Of a DNA stretch of 64,000 nucleotides, positions 24,338-33,697 are shown in pieces (position 1 is the stretch's first letter; each line of letters starts with the position of its first letter). The stretch is taken from positions 449,004 through 513,003 of the forward strand of contig NZ_JADNRM010000001.1 of the NCBI RefSeq assembly GCF_021730445.1. Reading direction: 5' to 3'. Source of the DNA: Phocaeicola faecalis. Its GTDB lineage: Bacteria > Bacteroidota > Bacteroidia > Bacteroidales > Bacteroidaceae. The notes beneath the pieces are model-generated. The model saw nothing but the letters and a program-made list of their open reading frames with translations. It was not told the DNA's origin and searched no databases. The position numbers were made by a program, and so were the translations under genes.

Positions 24338-25516
24338 TCAGCCGTTATAACTTCGCAATGCAAGGTTTTTCACCCACAGTACAAATATACTAGTTAAAAT
24401 TAAATTTAGCACAAGAGTTAACACAGAAATTACCAGTGCAGGGCCGCCTAAATTATATCCCAATGCAATAAAGATGATTCCCGCTCCCACTTCTCCACGG
24501 GTAAACATACCGATAGATAAAGCAAGGCGCTCGCTCAACTTACGGTCTCTATAGAACAGCACCGGAAACAGTTTTCCGATATTCGACAACAAAGACACGA
24601 TTACCACATGATAAATAATCATTCCCCAGGACATCATCTCTTGTGAGCCGGTAATGGAATGAGTACCGCTATGCGCCTCCGAAAAATCCACTCCGATAAA
24701 GAGAGGCATACTCATACCCACCAGAAACATGAACAAGAAAGAGACGCCGGTAGACACTTTATGCTCCAAAGGAGTATCTATCTCCTTATGTTTCATAATC
24801 ATACCCAGAACGAAAGCCGGCAACAACACCTCAATATGGATACTTCCTTCGTCTCCATAAAAGTGCTTGCTCACCATATACACCAACTGTGTAACGGCGA
24901 AAACCATGACCGAGTAAAAGAAAATGGCTTTCCAGTCTTGCCTCCAATTGTATTTCCCCAACTGTTTCCAACCGATAGAAAGCAATATGAACACTACTAA
25001 AACAATGATAATCAACTGCCAGCGCAGTCCCACCATCATTATTTGCAACGGAATCATCAGCAAGATAGTATCCAGGTCATCAAAGATGGCCAATACCTGA
25101 ATCTTTTTATAAATCCAACTTGATTTTAATCCGAGAGCCGCCAACATGGTAAACAGGATACCGGCAGAAGTGGGAGCCGCAAAACGGCTTAACAGAAGAT
25201 TCTCTTTCCATGCTTCCCAACTATGCCAATATTCGGGCGGTAACAAAACAAATACATAATAAACGGCTATCAAAATCCAAGGCATCGCTGCCGTAGCCAT
25301 TGCAATAAAATAATCCTCAGCATAACTCTTCCATCTCGTCTTATCCATGACAAACTCACGACCGACATTAATCATGATAAAACTCAAGCAGATGTAGAGC
25401 AACACATCAGACACACTCTTTATGGTGGTGTACCCCTCGCCTACCGCACCCGGCAAGACTTGAGACACCAAAAGACCCATCATCAGAAAGGCCGAAAAAG
25501 ACAGAACTTTTCTCAT
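24338..25516 (-). CDS. Cation/proton antiporter (CPA2/Kef-like)
   Basis: A 392-residue inner-membrane protein with 10-12 helices. SVSDVLLYICLSFIMINVGREF (34-55), AAPTSAGILFTMLAALGLK and IQVLAIFDDLDTILLMIP (with the paired acidic residues typical of the ion site), and a late LSIGMFTRGEVGAGIIFIALG stretch fit sodium or potassium/proton exchangers of the CPA superfamily. No regulatory TrkA domain follows. Substrate ion unknown. It lies between lepA and nhaA on the same strand; gaps of 90 and 132 bp leave operon structure open. Confidence 0.85.
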   Translation of the reverse strand: MRKVLSFSAFLMMGLLVSQVLPGAVGEGYTTIKSVSDVLLYICLSFIMINVGREFVMDKTRWKSYAEDYFIAMATAAMPWILIAVYYVFVLLPPEYWHSWEAWKENLLLSRFAAPTSAGILFTMLAALGLKSSWIYKKIQVLAIFDDLDTILLMIPLQIMMVGLRWQLIIIVLVVFILLSIGWKQLGKYNWRQDWKAIFFYSVMVFAVTQLVYMVSKHFYGDEGSIHIEVLLPAFVLGMIMKHKEIDTPLEHKVSTGVSFLFMFLVGMSMPLFIGVDFSEAHSGTHSITGSQEMMSWGMIIYHVVIVSLLSNIGKLFPVLFYRDRKLSERLALSIGMFTRGEVGAGIIFIALGYNLGGPALVISVLTLVLNLILTSIFVLWVKNLALRSYNG

Positions 25517-25544
25517 TTATATTTATTTAAAGATTATATAATAA

Positions 25545-25589
25545 ATGGAATGATTGCCTTGAAAGTTCTGCTGACAGCGACAATCATTC
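25545..25589 (-). terminator. Hairpin after lepA
   Basis: Perfect 10-bp arms GGAATGATTG (25545-25554) and CAATCATTCC (25580-25589) with a 25-nt loop, 18 bp past the lepA stop. AT-rich but no clean U tract, so a moderate call. Confidence 0.5.
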
Positions 25590-25606
25590 CGGGTATTTTA
25601 CTTTTT

Positions 25607-27388
25607 TTAATCCAGCTTCAATACAGCAAGGAACGCTTTCTGCGGTACTTCCACATTACCAATCTGCTTCATGCGCTTTTTACCCTTCTTTTGCTTTTCA
25701 AGCAATTTACGTTTACGGCTCACGTCACCACCGTAACATTTTGCCGTTACATCTTTACGGACAGCCTTTATCGTCTCACGCGAGATAATCTTTGCACCGA
25801 TAGCCGCCTGAATAGCAATATCAAACTGTTGGCGCGGAATCAGCTCCTTCAGTTTCTCACACATCCGCTTACCCAAGTCGTAAGCATTGTCGACATGTGT
25901 CAATGTAGAAAGAGCATCCACCGACTCACCGTTCAACAGGATATCCAGTTTCACCAGTTTAGAAGGGCGGAAACCGGACTGATGATAGTCAAATGAAGCA
26001 TACCCCTTGGAAATACTCTTCAACTTATCATAAAAATCAATCACAATCTCTCCCAACGGCATTCTGTAATGTATCTCCACACGGTTGCCCGATACATAAT
26101 TTTGACGCACCAGTTCTCCGCGCTTGCCCAGACACAAAGTCATAATAGGGCCGATATAATCGGTCGCAGTTATCACGGTAGCATCAATATAAGGCTCCTC
26201 GATATGGTCAATCAGAGTCGGGTCCGGCATACCTCCGGGGTTATGCACCTCATTGGCATGTCCCTGCTTGTCATATATCATATACGATACATTCGGAACA
26301 GTAGTAATCACATTCATATCGAACTCACGGTCCAAACGCTCCTGTACAATCTCCATGTGCAGCAATCCCAAGAAACCGCAACGGAACCCAAAACCCAAAG
26401 CCAATGAAGACTCAGGCTGGAACGTCAATGAAGCATCATTCAACTGGAGTTTCTCAAGCGAAGCACGAAGATTTTCATAATCTTCCGCTTCAATCGGATA
26501 AACTCCCGCAAACACCATCGGCTTCACTTCCTCAAATCCGGCAATCGCCTTCTCGCAAGGACGGGCAATATGGGTAATGGTATCTCCCACCTTCACTTCA
26601 CGTGATGTCTTGATACCCGAAATGATATATCCCACATCGCCGGTGCGCAACTCGTTACGAGGCACCATATCCATTTTCAGAACTCCGATTTCATCAGCAT
26701 CATATTCCTTACCCGTATTGAAGAACTTCACTTTGTCTCCCTTACGTATCACTCCGTTCTCTATCTTGAAATAGGCTATGATACCACGGAACGAATTGAA
26801 TACAGAGTCGAAAATCAAGGCTTGGAGCGGAGCTTCGTCATCGCCCACCGGATGCGGTACGCGTTCGATTACAGCGGCCAGAATATCTTCAACTCCCATA
26901 CCGGTCTTGCCTGATGCACGAATGATATCTTCACGTTTGCAGCCCAGCAGGTCGATTATCTCATCTTCCACTTCTTCGGGCATTGCACTTGCCATATCAC
27001 ACTTGTTCATCACGGGAATAATTTCGAGGTCGTGCTCCAATGCCATATAAAGGTTGGAAATAGTCTGTGCCTGTACTCCCTGCGAAGCATCCACTACCAG
27101 CAAAGCCCCTTCGCAGGCAGCAATCGAACGCGAGACCTCATAAGAGAAGTCCACGTGCCCCGGAGTGTCAATCAGGTTGAGAATATATTTTTCTCCCTTA
27201 TAGGTATACTCCATCTGGATGGCATGACTCTTAATGGTAATGCCTCGTTCTTTCTCCAAATCCATATCATCCAACATCTGCCCTTCAGTCACTTGAATGG
27301 TATTGGTGAACTCCAGCAGACGGTCGGCCAAGGTTGATTTTCCATGGTCGATATGTGCAATAATACAAAAGTTACGGATATTCTTCAT
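25607..27388 (-). CDS. lepA: Elongation factor 4 (LepA)
   Basis: A 593-residue translational GTPase that back-translocates or remodels stalled ribosomes. G1 AHIDHGKST (about 10-18), G2 with RGITIK, G3 DTPGH and G4 NKCD are all present, followed by EF-G-like domains and the LepA-specific C-terminal domain ([19 protein letters not shown]). Length is normal (about 595). The start is close to a TATATTTG -7 box, giving a leader of about 15 nt. Confidence 0.97.
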   Translation of the reverse strand: MKNIRNFCIIAHIDHGKSTLADRLLEFTNTIQVTEGQMLDDMDLEKERGITIKSHAIQMEYTYKGEKYILNLIDTPGHVDFSYEVSRSIAACEGALLVVDASQGVQAQTISNLYMALEHDLEIIPVMNKCDMASAMPEEVEDEIIDLLGCKREDIIRASGKTGMGVEDILAAVIERVPHPVGDDEAPLQALIFDSVFNSFRGIIAYFKIENGVIRKGDKVKFFNTGKEYDADEIGVLKMDMVPRNELRTGDVGYIISGIKTSREVKVGDTITHIARPCEKAIAGFEEVKPMVFAGVYPIEAEDYENLRASLEKLQLNDASLTFQPESSLALGFGFRCGFLGLLHMEIVQERLDREFDMNVITTVPNVSYMIYDKQGHANEVHNPGGMPDPTLIDHIEEPYIDATVITATDYIGPIMTLCLGKRGELVRQNYVSGNRVEIHYRMPLGEIVIDFYDKLKSISKGYASFDYHQSGFRPSKLVKLDILLNGESVDALSTLTHVDNAYDLGKRMCEKLKELIPRQQFDIAIQAAIGAKIISRETIKAVRKDVTAKCYGGDVSRKRKLLEKQKKGKKRMKQIGNVEVPQKAFLAVLKLD

Positions 27389-27409
27389 CTTCGTCGTTTA
27401 AATTTCGCG

Positions 27410-27417
27410 CAAATATA
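27410..27417 (-). promoter_or_regulatory. -7 box of lepA
   Basis: Minus-strand TATATTTG, 22 bp before the lepA start and immediately after the upstream terminator. Confidence 0.6.
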
Positions 27418-27418
27418 C

Positions 27419-27468
27419 AAAAAAATGCGTTGGCTACATATAAAAACGATGTGCCAACGCATTTTTTT
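27419..27468 (-). terminator. Terminator between the winged-helix gene and lepA
   Basis: Stem ATGCGTTGGC (27425-27434) with GCCAACGCAT (27453-27462), T runs on both strands; it closes the gene ending at 27488. Confidence 0.88.
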
Positions 27469-27487
27469 ATGAGTTTCTTTTTCTTGT

Positions 27488-27691
27488 TTACACCAATTTT
27501 ACAAAGACTTCACCTTCTACTTCAGAAGTTTCCACTTTGTCTTCTCTTAACAACCAACCCAAACCAAGATAAAAATCCTTATCAGCTTTCAATTTCGCAG
27601 CCTTTTTGATTTGTTTTTGTGTTAAACCTTCGGTTCCGTTCAGTGCTTCCCAGATCTGTCCGGCAAGAGCACCAGCTTTTTCTTTCAACAT
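27488..27691 (-). CDS. Small winged-helix domain protein
   Basis: A 67-residue protein, likely cytoplasmic: MLKEKAGALAGQIWEALNG then LTQKQIKKAAKLKADKDFYLGLGWLLREDKVE and a short beta hairpin, matching the small winged helix-turn-helix family once called DUF2582. It consists of the domain alone, so DNA or protein binding is inferred, not shown. Own promoter 78 bp upstream and own terminator, so it is a monocistronic unit. Confidence 0.8.
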   Translation of the reverse strand: MLKEKAGALAGQIWEALNGTEGLTQKQIKKAAKLKADKDFYLGLGWLLREDKVETSEVEGEVFVKLV

Positions 27692-27768
27692 TTTCGATTT
27701 ACTTTTAGTTAAACGTTAATCCGCATCCGCTTTTAATGTTGGCGAATGTTTGTGTTTCTTATCGGTTG

Positions 27769-27776
27769 CAAAGATA
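27769..27776 (-). promoter_or_regulatory. -7 box of the small winged-helix gene
   Basis: Minus-strand TATCTTTG fits TAnnTTTG; a leader of about 70 nt follows before the start at 27691. Confidence 0.55.
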
Positions 27777-27849
27777 CACAAAATTATGTTGTTCAACACG
27801 TTTGATTCAAAAAAGTTTTGTTTTCTATAAGAAAAAGCGATTTTCGCAG

Positions 27850-28311
27850 CTATTTTTTATGGTTTTCGAGATATTCACTCCAAATTTTAGCGGCTTCTTC
27901 TACCATCTTTACACACGGACGCTTGGCATAATACTGCTCCGTGCGGGCTTCGGGAGTAGAAACAACCGGTTCTTTTTTACTTAATCCCAACAAATCGGAA
28001 CATCTCAAGGCACCGTTTCTGCGTTTGAACTCTTCCGCCAATTCCTGCACCAGCGCATAATTGGCAGCCTTTCCCGCACGGTCACTGCCTTCTGTAGCGC
28101 CGGTTTCGAGTCCGGCAAGCAGAAACATACCGCAAGCGGCCCCACATGTTTCACGCATACGTCCTATGCCGCCTCCGAATGAAGCAGCCATCCGCAACGC
28201 CTGTTCGCGCGTAAAACCGTACTCGTCGGCAAAGGCGGCGACAACGGATTGTGAACAATTATATCCTTCTTTAAACAAAGCCACTGCTTTTGCCACTCTA
28301 TCTTCTTTCAT
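27850..28311 (-). CDS. C_GCAxxG_C_C family protein
   Basis: A 153-residue soluble protein with the cysteine pattern that names this family: C19 (YNCSQSV), C56 and C60 in RMRETCGAACGMFLLAG, C104 (LRCSDLLG) and C133. Family members are thought to be redox or metal-cluster proteins; the enzymatic role is unknown. The start overlaps the stop of the upstream dehydrogenase gene by 4 bp (ATGA), so the two are translated together. Confidence 0.88.
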   Translation of the reverse strand: MKEDRVAKAVALFKEGYNCSQSVVAAFADEYGFTREQALRMAASFGGGIGRMRETCGAACGMFLLAGLETGATEGSDRAGKAANYALVQELAEEFKRRNGALRCSDLLGLSKKEPVVSTPEARTEQYYAKRPCVKMVEEAAKIWSEYLENHKK

Positions 28312-29264
28312 TTCGCTACGTTGTTTACTATTTCATGATTCATATATCCTTTCAGGTTCTCCACCGCAATGTCCATCAGGCGCATGCGGGCTTCTTTGGT
28401 TGCCCAGGCGATGTGAGGAGTGACAAAACAGTTTCTGGCCGTCAGCAACGGGTTGTCGTGTTCGGGCGGTTCGGAGCAGAGCACATCCAGACCGGCAGCA
28501 GCAATCACTCCCTTATTCAGCGCATCCGCCAAGTCTCTTTCATTCACCAGCGGACCGCGACCGGTATTGACCAGTATGGCAGTGGGCTTCATAACCGCAA
28601 GACGAGCCGCATTGACCAATTCTTTGGTTTCTGCGGTCAGCGGACAGTGCAGGCTCACCACATCACACTCACGAAACAGCTCGTCCAATTCCATTTTTTG
28701 TATTCCTTCAGGCAACTGAGACTGTGCTTTCGAAGTGTATGCACACACCTTCATCCCAAAAGCGGAAGCGATGCGCGCTGTCGCCTTTCCCGTATTTCCC
28801 AATCCGACAATACCGATTTTCTTTCCGTCCAACTCCGTCAGTCCGGTGTCCCAATAGCAGAAATCGGGATTGTCTGCCCAACGCCCCCGACGATTGTCAT
28901 GAGCATAATGTCCCACACGCTGGGTAATGTTCAGAAGATGGGCAAATACCATCTGCGCCACAGAAGCGGTACTGTAGGCAGGTATATTTGTCACAATGAT
29001 GCCACGTTCCCTGGCAGCCGCCACATCCACTATATTATATCCGGTAGCCAAGACACCGATATATTTCAATGCAGGCAATGCCGCCATATTTTCTGCAGTA
29101 ATCACCGTCTTATTGGTGATAAGCACTTCCGCTCCGGCAGAGCGTTCCATCAACTCATCGGGAGCAGTACGGTCGTAAACCGTCAGTTCACCCAATGCCT
29201 CCATCCCCTTCCATGATAAATCGCCGGGATTTAACCCATAACCATCCAAAACTACTATTTTCAT
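28308..29264 (-). CDS. D-2-hydroxyacid dehydrogenase (NAD-dependent)
   Basis: A 318-residue cytoplasmic enzyme. The NAD-binding GLGNTG is at 154-159; the catalytic triad is R236 (VNTGRGPLV), E265 (SEPPEHDNP) and H284 (TPHIAWAT). The sequence resembles the glycerate/hydroxypyruvate reductase branch, but lactate or phosphoglycerate-type activity cannot be excluded. Length and order are normal; no ACT domain, which argues against SerA. Coupled to the downstream C_GCAxxG_C_C gene and 15 bp after rarA. Confidence 0.9.
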   Translation of the reverse strand: MKIVVLDGYGLNPGDLSWKGMEALGELTVYDRTAPDELMERSAGAEVLITNKTVITAENMAALPALKYIGVLATGYNIVDVAAARERGIIVTNIPAYSTASVAQMVFAHLLNITQRVGHYAHDNRRGRWADNPDFCYWDTGLTELDGKKIGIVGLGNTGKATARIASAFGMKVCAYTSKAQSQLPEGIQKMELDELFRECDVVSLHCPLTAETKELVNAARLAVMKPTAILVNTGRGPLVNERDLADALNKGVIAAAGLDVLCSEPPEHDNPLLTARNCFVTPHIAWATKEARMRLMDIAVENLKGYMNHEIVNNVAK

Positions 29265-29279
29265 ATCTTTTTATTATAA

Positions 29280-30557
29280 TTATTCTTTAAACTTATCTCC
29301 CCAGAGCCCTTGCATCCGTTCTTTCAGCTTTACTTCCTGAGCATTATTCTGCGGATGCCAAATCCGGCTGTCTTTTATCTCATCAGGCAAAAACTGCTGG
29401 TTCACGAAGTTTCCCTGATAGGCATGCGCATATTTATAATCCTTTCCATACCCCAATTGTTTCATCAACTTGGTAGGAGCATTGCGCAAATGCAACGGCA
29501 CAGGCAGGTTTCCAGTCGAGCGCACCAACTCCAATGCACTGTTGATTCCCTCATAAGCAGAATTGCTCTTCGGACTGGTAGCCAGATATACGGTCGCCTC
29601 TGCCAAGGGAATACGTCCTTCGGGCCAACCTATCTTCATCACTGCATCAAAAGCCGTATTTGCCAGCAGCAATGCATTCGGATTGGCAAGTCCGATATCT
29701 TCCGCCGCCGATATCACCAACCTTCGGGCAATGAAAGCCGGATCTTCCCCGCCTTCCACCATCCTCGCCAGCCAGTAAAGCGCACCGTCGGGGTCACTGC
29801 CCCGGATAGACTTAATGAAAGCGGATATAATATCATAATGCATCTCACCATCCTTATCATAAGCCAATGGATTCTGCTGCAAGCGTTCTGTCACCTTTTC
29901 ATCGGTTATCACTATCGCCTCGCTGTCGGTATCAGCCTCAACCACCAGCTCCAGTATATTCAGAAGCTTACGGGCATCTCCGCCCGAAAAGCGCAGCATC
30001 GCGTCCGTTTCCTTCAGCTCGATATTCTTCTCTTTCAGAATAGCGTCCTTGGTAATGGCAATATGCAGGAGCTCCAGCAAATCATCTTTCTCCAATGACT
30101 TCAGCACATATAATTGACAGCGGGACAGTAACGGACGAATCACTTCGAAAGAGGGATTCTCGGTAGTAGCTCCAATCAATGTCACCACTCCGGTCTCTAC
30201 TGCTCCCAGCAACGAATCCTGCTGTGATTTGCTGAAACGGTGAATTTCATCTATAAACAAGATAGGACTGGCCTGCGAGAAGAAGCGGTTGCTTTTTGCC
30301 TTCTCTATCACATCGCGCACATCCTTCACACCCGAAGTGACGGCACTCAACGTATAGAAAGGCGTTTCCAACTTATTGGCGATAATTTGTGCCAATGTGG
30401 TCTTTCCCACCCCCGGAGGGCCCCAAAGTATGAAAGAGGAAATGCGCCCTGCATCAATCATCTTTCTCAGAATAGCCCCCTGTCCTACCAGGTGCTTCTG
30501 TCCTATATAATCATCCAGCGTCTTCGGACGCAGGCGTTCTGCTAACGGTTGTGCCAT
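29280..30557 (-). CDS. rarA: Replication-associated recombination protein A (AAA+ ATPase)
   Basis: A 425-residue homolog of RarA/MgsA (WRNIP1 family), a clamp-loader-like ATPase acting at stalled forks. The N-terminal RPKTLDDYIGQKHLVG, Walker A GPPGVGKTT (46-54), Walker B LFIDEIHRF, sensor ATTENPSFEV and the C-terminal tetramerisation part are all present. Likely first gene of a rarA-dehydrogenase-C_GCAxxG_C_C operon, with a -7 box 27 bp upstream. Confidence 0.96.
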   Translation of the reverse strand: MAQPLAERLRPKTLDDYIGQKHLVGQGAILRKMIDAGRISSFILWGPPGVGKTTLAQIIANKLETPFYTLSAVTSGVKDVRDVIEKAKSNRFFSQASPILFIDEIHRFSKSQQDSLLGAVETGVVTLIGATTENPSFEVIRPLLSRCQLYVLKSLEKDDLLELLHIAITKDAILKEKNIELKETDAMLRFSGGDARKLLNILELVVEADTDSEAIVITDEKVTERLQQNPLAYDKDGEMHYDIISAFIKSIRGSDPDGALYWLARMVEGGEDPAFIARRLVISAAEDIGLANPNALLLANTAFDAVMKIGWPEGRIPLAEATVYLATSPKSNSAYEGINSALELVRSTGNLPVPLHLRNAPTKLMKQLGYGKDYKYAHAYQGNFVNQQFLPDEIKDSRIWHPQNNAQEVKLKERMQGLWGDKFKE

Positions 30558-30583
30558 AGTTGTATCTAGTTATACTGATGTTG

Positions 30584-30591
30584 CAAAGTTA
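30584..30591 (-). promoter_or_regulatory. -7 box of rarA
   Basis: Minus-strand TAACTTTG fits TAnnTTTG; start codon 27 bp downstream. Confidence 0.6.
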
Positions 30592-30623
30592 ATAAAATAA
30601 TGCCTTCAACCGACCCACTGACA

Positions 30624-30663
30624 TAAAAAAGTGCCCCTGCATTTTATTCAAACGACAGGGGCA
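30624..30663 (-). terminator. Terminator of the DUF5686 gene
   Basis: Arms TGCCCCTG (30632-30639) and CAGGGGCA (30656-30663), 16-nt loop, followed on the minus strand by CTTTTTT. Confidence 0.85.
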
Positions 30664-30715
30664 TTTCAAGAATATAACAGAAATGGTTTTCCGGATAACC
30701 GGAACAACAGTCTGA

Positions 30716-33292
30716 TTAGAAGGTCATCATCACCATTAATCGGATACCCCATTTATTGGCACCCGGATTGTCCAGATAGTTGAGACGGCGTACATAGTCG
30801 ATATGTAATATCTTGAAGATATTATGAATACCTACCGAGCATTCCATATAAGGCGTTTTGGGATTCATCACAAAACTGGTGGGATGACCGTCGCGCGTCG
30901 GGAACAGGAACAGTTCGCTGTCACCCGGATTCTTCAACGGATTATTCTTGTCCGTCAAATGACCGTACAGCATCTTGAAACCGATAGCCTCACGCCATTT
31001 CAACTTCTTCAGCAACGGAATCCGATTGAATATCTTACCATTCAAATCCCATGAGATATCAAACGAAGCATAACGGTCATTCAAGAATTCCATGTTATTG
31101 ACCAGGTTGAAAGTCTCACGCTGAAGAATATATGACAAGTTGGCCGCCGGCATAATCAGCAATGGGAACGGCACCTTATTCCACTGTGCCCCTCCCTTCA
31201 GGAACATATCTATCTTGCCCCATGAAGAGAACCAGAAACGCTTGTACAAACCCACCTCAGTCAGATTATAATTATACTCGCCTCCAAAGACACCCTTAAA
31301 ACCGGTCGTATGCGACAGTGTGAACACCGGCGCATCAAAAGACACCGGCAAACGACGTTGCTTGGTATTGATGTAAGTCTCTCCCGGCGCATAACGGAAA
31401 GCCAACGAAGCCTCCATCGTCTGTATTTCAGGTATCAGCGTTTTCTTATCATCATTGGTTATGTAAGCCAATCCTCCGGTAGGCTCATCCTTACTGTGCT
31501 TCACCTCTACGGTAGTCTTCAATCCGTATTGGGTTTCATTCTCATATTTCAATGCAATATTGCGCACATAAGACATCTGGTCTACCGTAGACGTCTTGAA
31601 TGACACAAACACATTGTCCTTATCCGTTTTCAGGAACTTGTCTGTCGGCGACATCACATCATACTGATAACTCAGGGTGATGGAGTTTTTCGGGAACTCG
31701 CGCGGCAGATACTCCTTCTTATTGAAAGAATATTCCATTTCGGCCATATACTTGGAGCGGTGGTCCTTGAAACCGTATGCATAATAGCCCTTAAAGAATA
31801 AATGCGGATTCAGGTTTGCCGTGGTCTGCGCACTCATACGCAGGCGGAGACCGTCTATATAGTTATTCGAAATCATGGTATTCACCGGACCTATATCCAC
31901 CTTGCTCGGGTGGTCTTTCGTTCCGGTTTCCACAAAGTTCTCAATAAACGCCTTCAATACAAATATCACATATTTAAAGCCGGGCATCTGCTCCAAGCGC
32001 TTGACCAGCATGTCCATCGAACTTTCCGTCTCTGTCAGCGGCACCTGCCGGTACTGGTTCCAGAAGTCCTCTCCCCGCATCATGGCATCCGCCTCCTTTA
32101 TTTCGGACCCCTTCCTCTTGAACAACTGTTGCGGCAGTTCATCAAAGGCATAGTCCGAATAGCGCGTCGTTCTCCGGATTTGAAATCCCTGCATGATTTT
32201 CATCAGTGTCAGCTCCACAATCATATCATCCGTTTTCAGCACCCATTCGCCATTCGGCAGTTGCTCAAATTCCTGAATGATATCCATGTTGTCGACAAAG
32301 TTCACACCTGATTTCTTAGGCAAGTTCATGGTACACTTCTTCACCGTGTAACTAGAGTCGGCCAATACATACAAGTGTCCGGTAAAGCCAAAATCCTGTG
32401 AGTTATTGGGAACAAACGTCAAATGGAAACAACGATCCTTGTCCACATACGTCGTGTCCATGATATAATACTTATAGAAAGAAATGGCATCACTGGAAGA
32501 AATAGGACTGATAAACGGATATTGCAACAAGCGGATATCGTCATCATATATGTTCACATCCGTAAATACGTCTTTCAATACCGTGCTCAGCATATCCCCC
32601 GTGGCAAACAGTTCGTTCACCCCCGATGAGCTCATACCTTTAATGATATTCTTCTCACTCTTCGGATGCTTACGATAGATTTTCTGCGAGGCCGTTTCGT
32701 CCACAGAGATGGGAAGAATAAACTTGCTTGTTTCCTCGCACAGTTCAATCTGGTCTTTCAAAAAAGGCATCTTCTTATACATCCCTTTTTCCAACATTTC
32801 GGGAGTAACATCATTGAGAGCCATCGTAATCTTCTGATACTTATTGTATTGATAGTAATCATTTTCGTCCAGCTTGTTGTTTCGCTTATGGGCAATGACC
32901 TTCTTCATCATCTCCACGGCCGGATTATTCTTACGGGAATACTTTTCGCGTTTAGGCTTCACGATTACCTCCTGCAACTCGATATCATCCGGACGCAACT
33001 TTACATTCATCGTCTTGGTCACTCCGGGAATGATGGTCACCACCTTGTTGACATACCCCACCGACGAGAACGTCAGTTTGTTCCATCCCTGGCGTGTTTC
33101 CACACTATAACGCCCGTCGGCGTCCGTTATTCCACCCACTCCTTTACCATCATAATACACAGAAGCATAAGGGATTGGTTCATTGGTTAATGAGTCAGTT
33201 ACAACGCCTTGTATTTTTTGGGCAGATGCGGTAAGCGTACCAATCATCAACACCCAAATCAATAAAAATGACTTTATATATTTATTCTCCAT
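30716..33292 (-). CDS. DUF5686 outer-membrane protein with CarboxypepD_reg-like domain
   Basis: Translated from ATG 33292 this is an 858-residue exported protein. A signal peptide (MENKYIKSFLLIWVLMIGT then LTASA/Q) is followed by a carboxypeptidase-regulatory-like beta domain (about 25-100: IQGVVTDSLTNEPIPYASVY) and a very long beta-rich part with many aromatic alternating strands, ending in FMVMMTF-like outer-membrane C-terminus (GIRLMVMMTF). It resembles the Bacteroidetes DUF5686 family, barrel proteins of unknown function. The longer ORF start at 33328 lies inside the -7 box, so ATG 33292 is preferred. Monocistronic. Confidence 0.85.
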   Translation of the reverse strand: MENKYIKSFLLIWVLMIGTLTASAQKIQGVVTDSLTNEPIPYASVYYDGKGVGGITDADGRYSVETRQGWNKLTFSSVGYVNKVVTIIPGVTKTMNVKLRPDDIELQEVIVKPKREKYSRKNNPAVEMMKKVIAHKRNNKLDENDYYQYNKYQKITMALNDVTPEMLEKGMYKKMPFLKDQIELCEETSKFILPISVDETASQKIYRKHPKSEKNIIKGMSSSGVNELFATGDMLSTVLKDVFTDVNIYDDDIRLLQYPFISPISSSDAISFYKYYIMDTTYVDKDRCFHLTFVPNNSQDFGFTGHLYVLADSSYTVKKCTMNLPKKSGVNFVDNMDIIQEFEQLPNGEWVLKTDDMIVELTLMKIMQGFQIRRTTRYSDYAFDELPQQLFKRKGSEIKEADAMMRGEDFWNQYRQVPLTETESSMDMLVKRLEQMPGFKYVIFVLKAFIENFVETGTKDHPSKVDIGPVNTMISNNYIDGLRLRMSAQTTANLNPHLFFKGYYAYGFKDHRSKYMAEMEYSFNKKEYLPREFPKNSITLSYQYDVMSPTDKFLKTDKDNVFVSFKTSTVDQMSYVRNIALKYENETQYGLKTTVEVKHSKDEPTGGLAYITNDDKKTLIPEIQTMEASLAFRYAPGETYINTKQRRLPVSFDAPVFTLSHTTGFKGVFGGEYNYNLTEVGLYKRFWFSSWGKIDMFLKGGAQWNKVPFPLLIMPAANLSYILQRETFNLVNNMEFLNDRYASFDISWDLNGKIFNRIPLLKKLKWREAIGFKMLYGHLTDKNNPLKNPGDSELFLFPTRDGHPTSFVMNPKTPYMECSVGIHNIFKILHIDYVRRLNYLDNPGANKWGIRLMVMMTF

Positions 33293-33325
33293 TCTTTTTA
33301 CCGGTATCTTATATATATGAGAGTG

Positions 33326-33333
33326 CAAATTTA
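33326..33333 (-). promoter_or_regulatory. -7 box of the DUF5686 gene
   Basis: Minus-strand TAAATTTG, 34 bp before the preferred start at 33292. Confidence 0.6.
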
Positions 33334-33444
33334 ATCATTAACTTAAAAAGAAGTTGCTAATATAAGCTAATAAAAACAGAAATCTTACGTTTTGACCAAT
33401 ATTTAGGTGAAATATAACAAATACTCCCCTCAGACAGAGAGTAA

Positions 33445-33478
33445 TAAAAAAGGGGTCTTTTCACAAAGCCCCCTTTTT
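33445..33478 (-). terminator. Terminator, end of candidate small RNA
   Basis: Arms AAAAAGGGGtCTTT and AAAGcCCCCTTTTT with one mismatch and a 4-nt loop; T run on both strands. Confidence 0.85.
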
Positions 33479-33657
33479 AAGTTTTCAATAGGTATTAGTT
33501 TTTTTTAAGGTAAAAAGATTGTTTTCAGGATAACGTTGCAAATATCGAGCCTTTTTTTAAACCAGCCAAATAAAAAACTATGCCATACAACATGTTTTTA
33601 GACTTTTCTGTCTTTTTTGGCTATTTACGAACTGAAAGCCCTTTATCTGCCCTGTTA
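33446..33657 (-). ncRNA. Candidate small RNA of about 210 nt (6S-like shape)
   Basis: The 405-bp gap between the DUF5686 and phoU genes holds no ORF of note but has a minus-strand -7 box (33664-33671) and, about 210 bp on, a terminator. Between them nested inverted repeats could form one long irregular hairpin: TTTCAG 33523-33528 with CTGAAA 33632-33637, GCAAATA 33538-33544 with TATTTAC 33622-33628, AGCCAAA 33564-33570 with TTTGGCT 33616-33622, and AGAC 33600-33603 with GTCT 33610-33613. Some pairs compete. Size, rod-like fold and isolated position recall 6S RNA, but I cannot confirm that identity; a plain unknown small RNA fits as well. Confidence 0.5.
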
Positions 33658-33663
33658 TGTTGA

Positions 33664-33671
33664 CAAAGATA
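33664..33671 (-). promoter_or_regulatory. -7 box of the candidate small RNA
   Basis: Minus-strand TATCTTTG, the commonest form of the Bacteroides -7 box, with no protein start within 350 bp downstream. Confidence 0.55.
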
Positions 33672-33697
33672 ACAAAAATTTGGCGAATGAACACATT

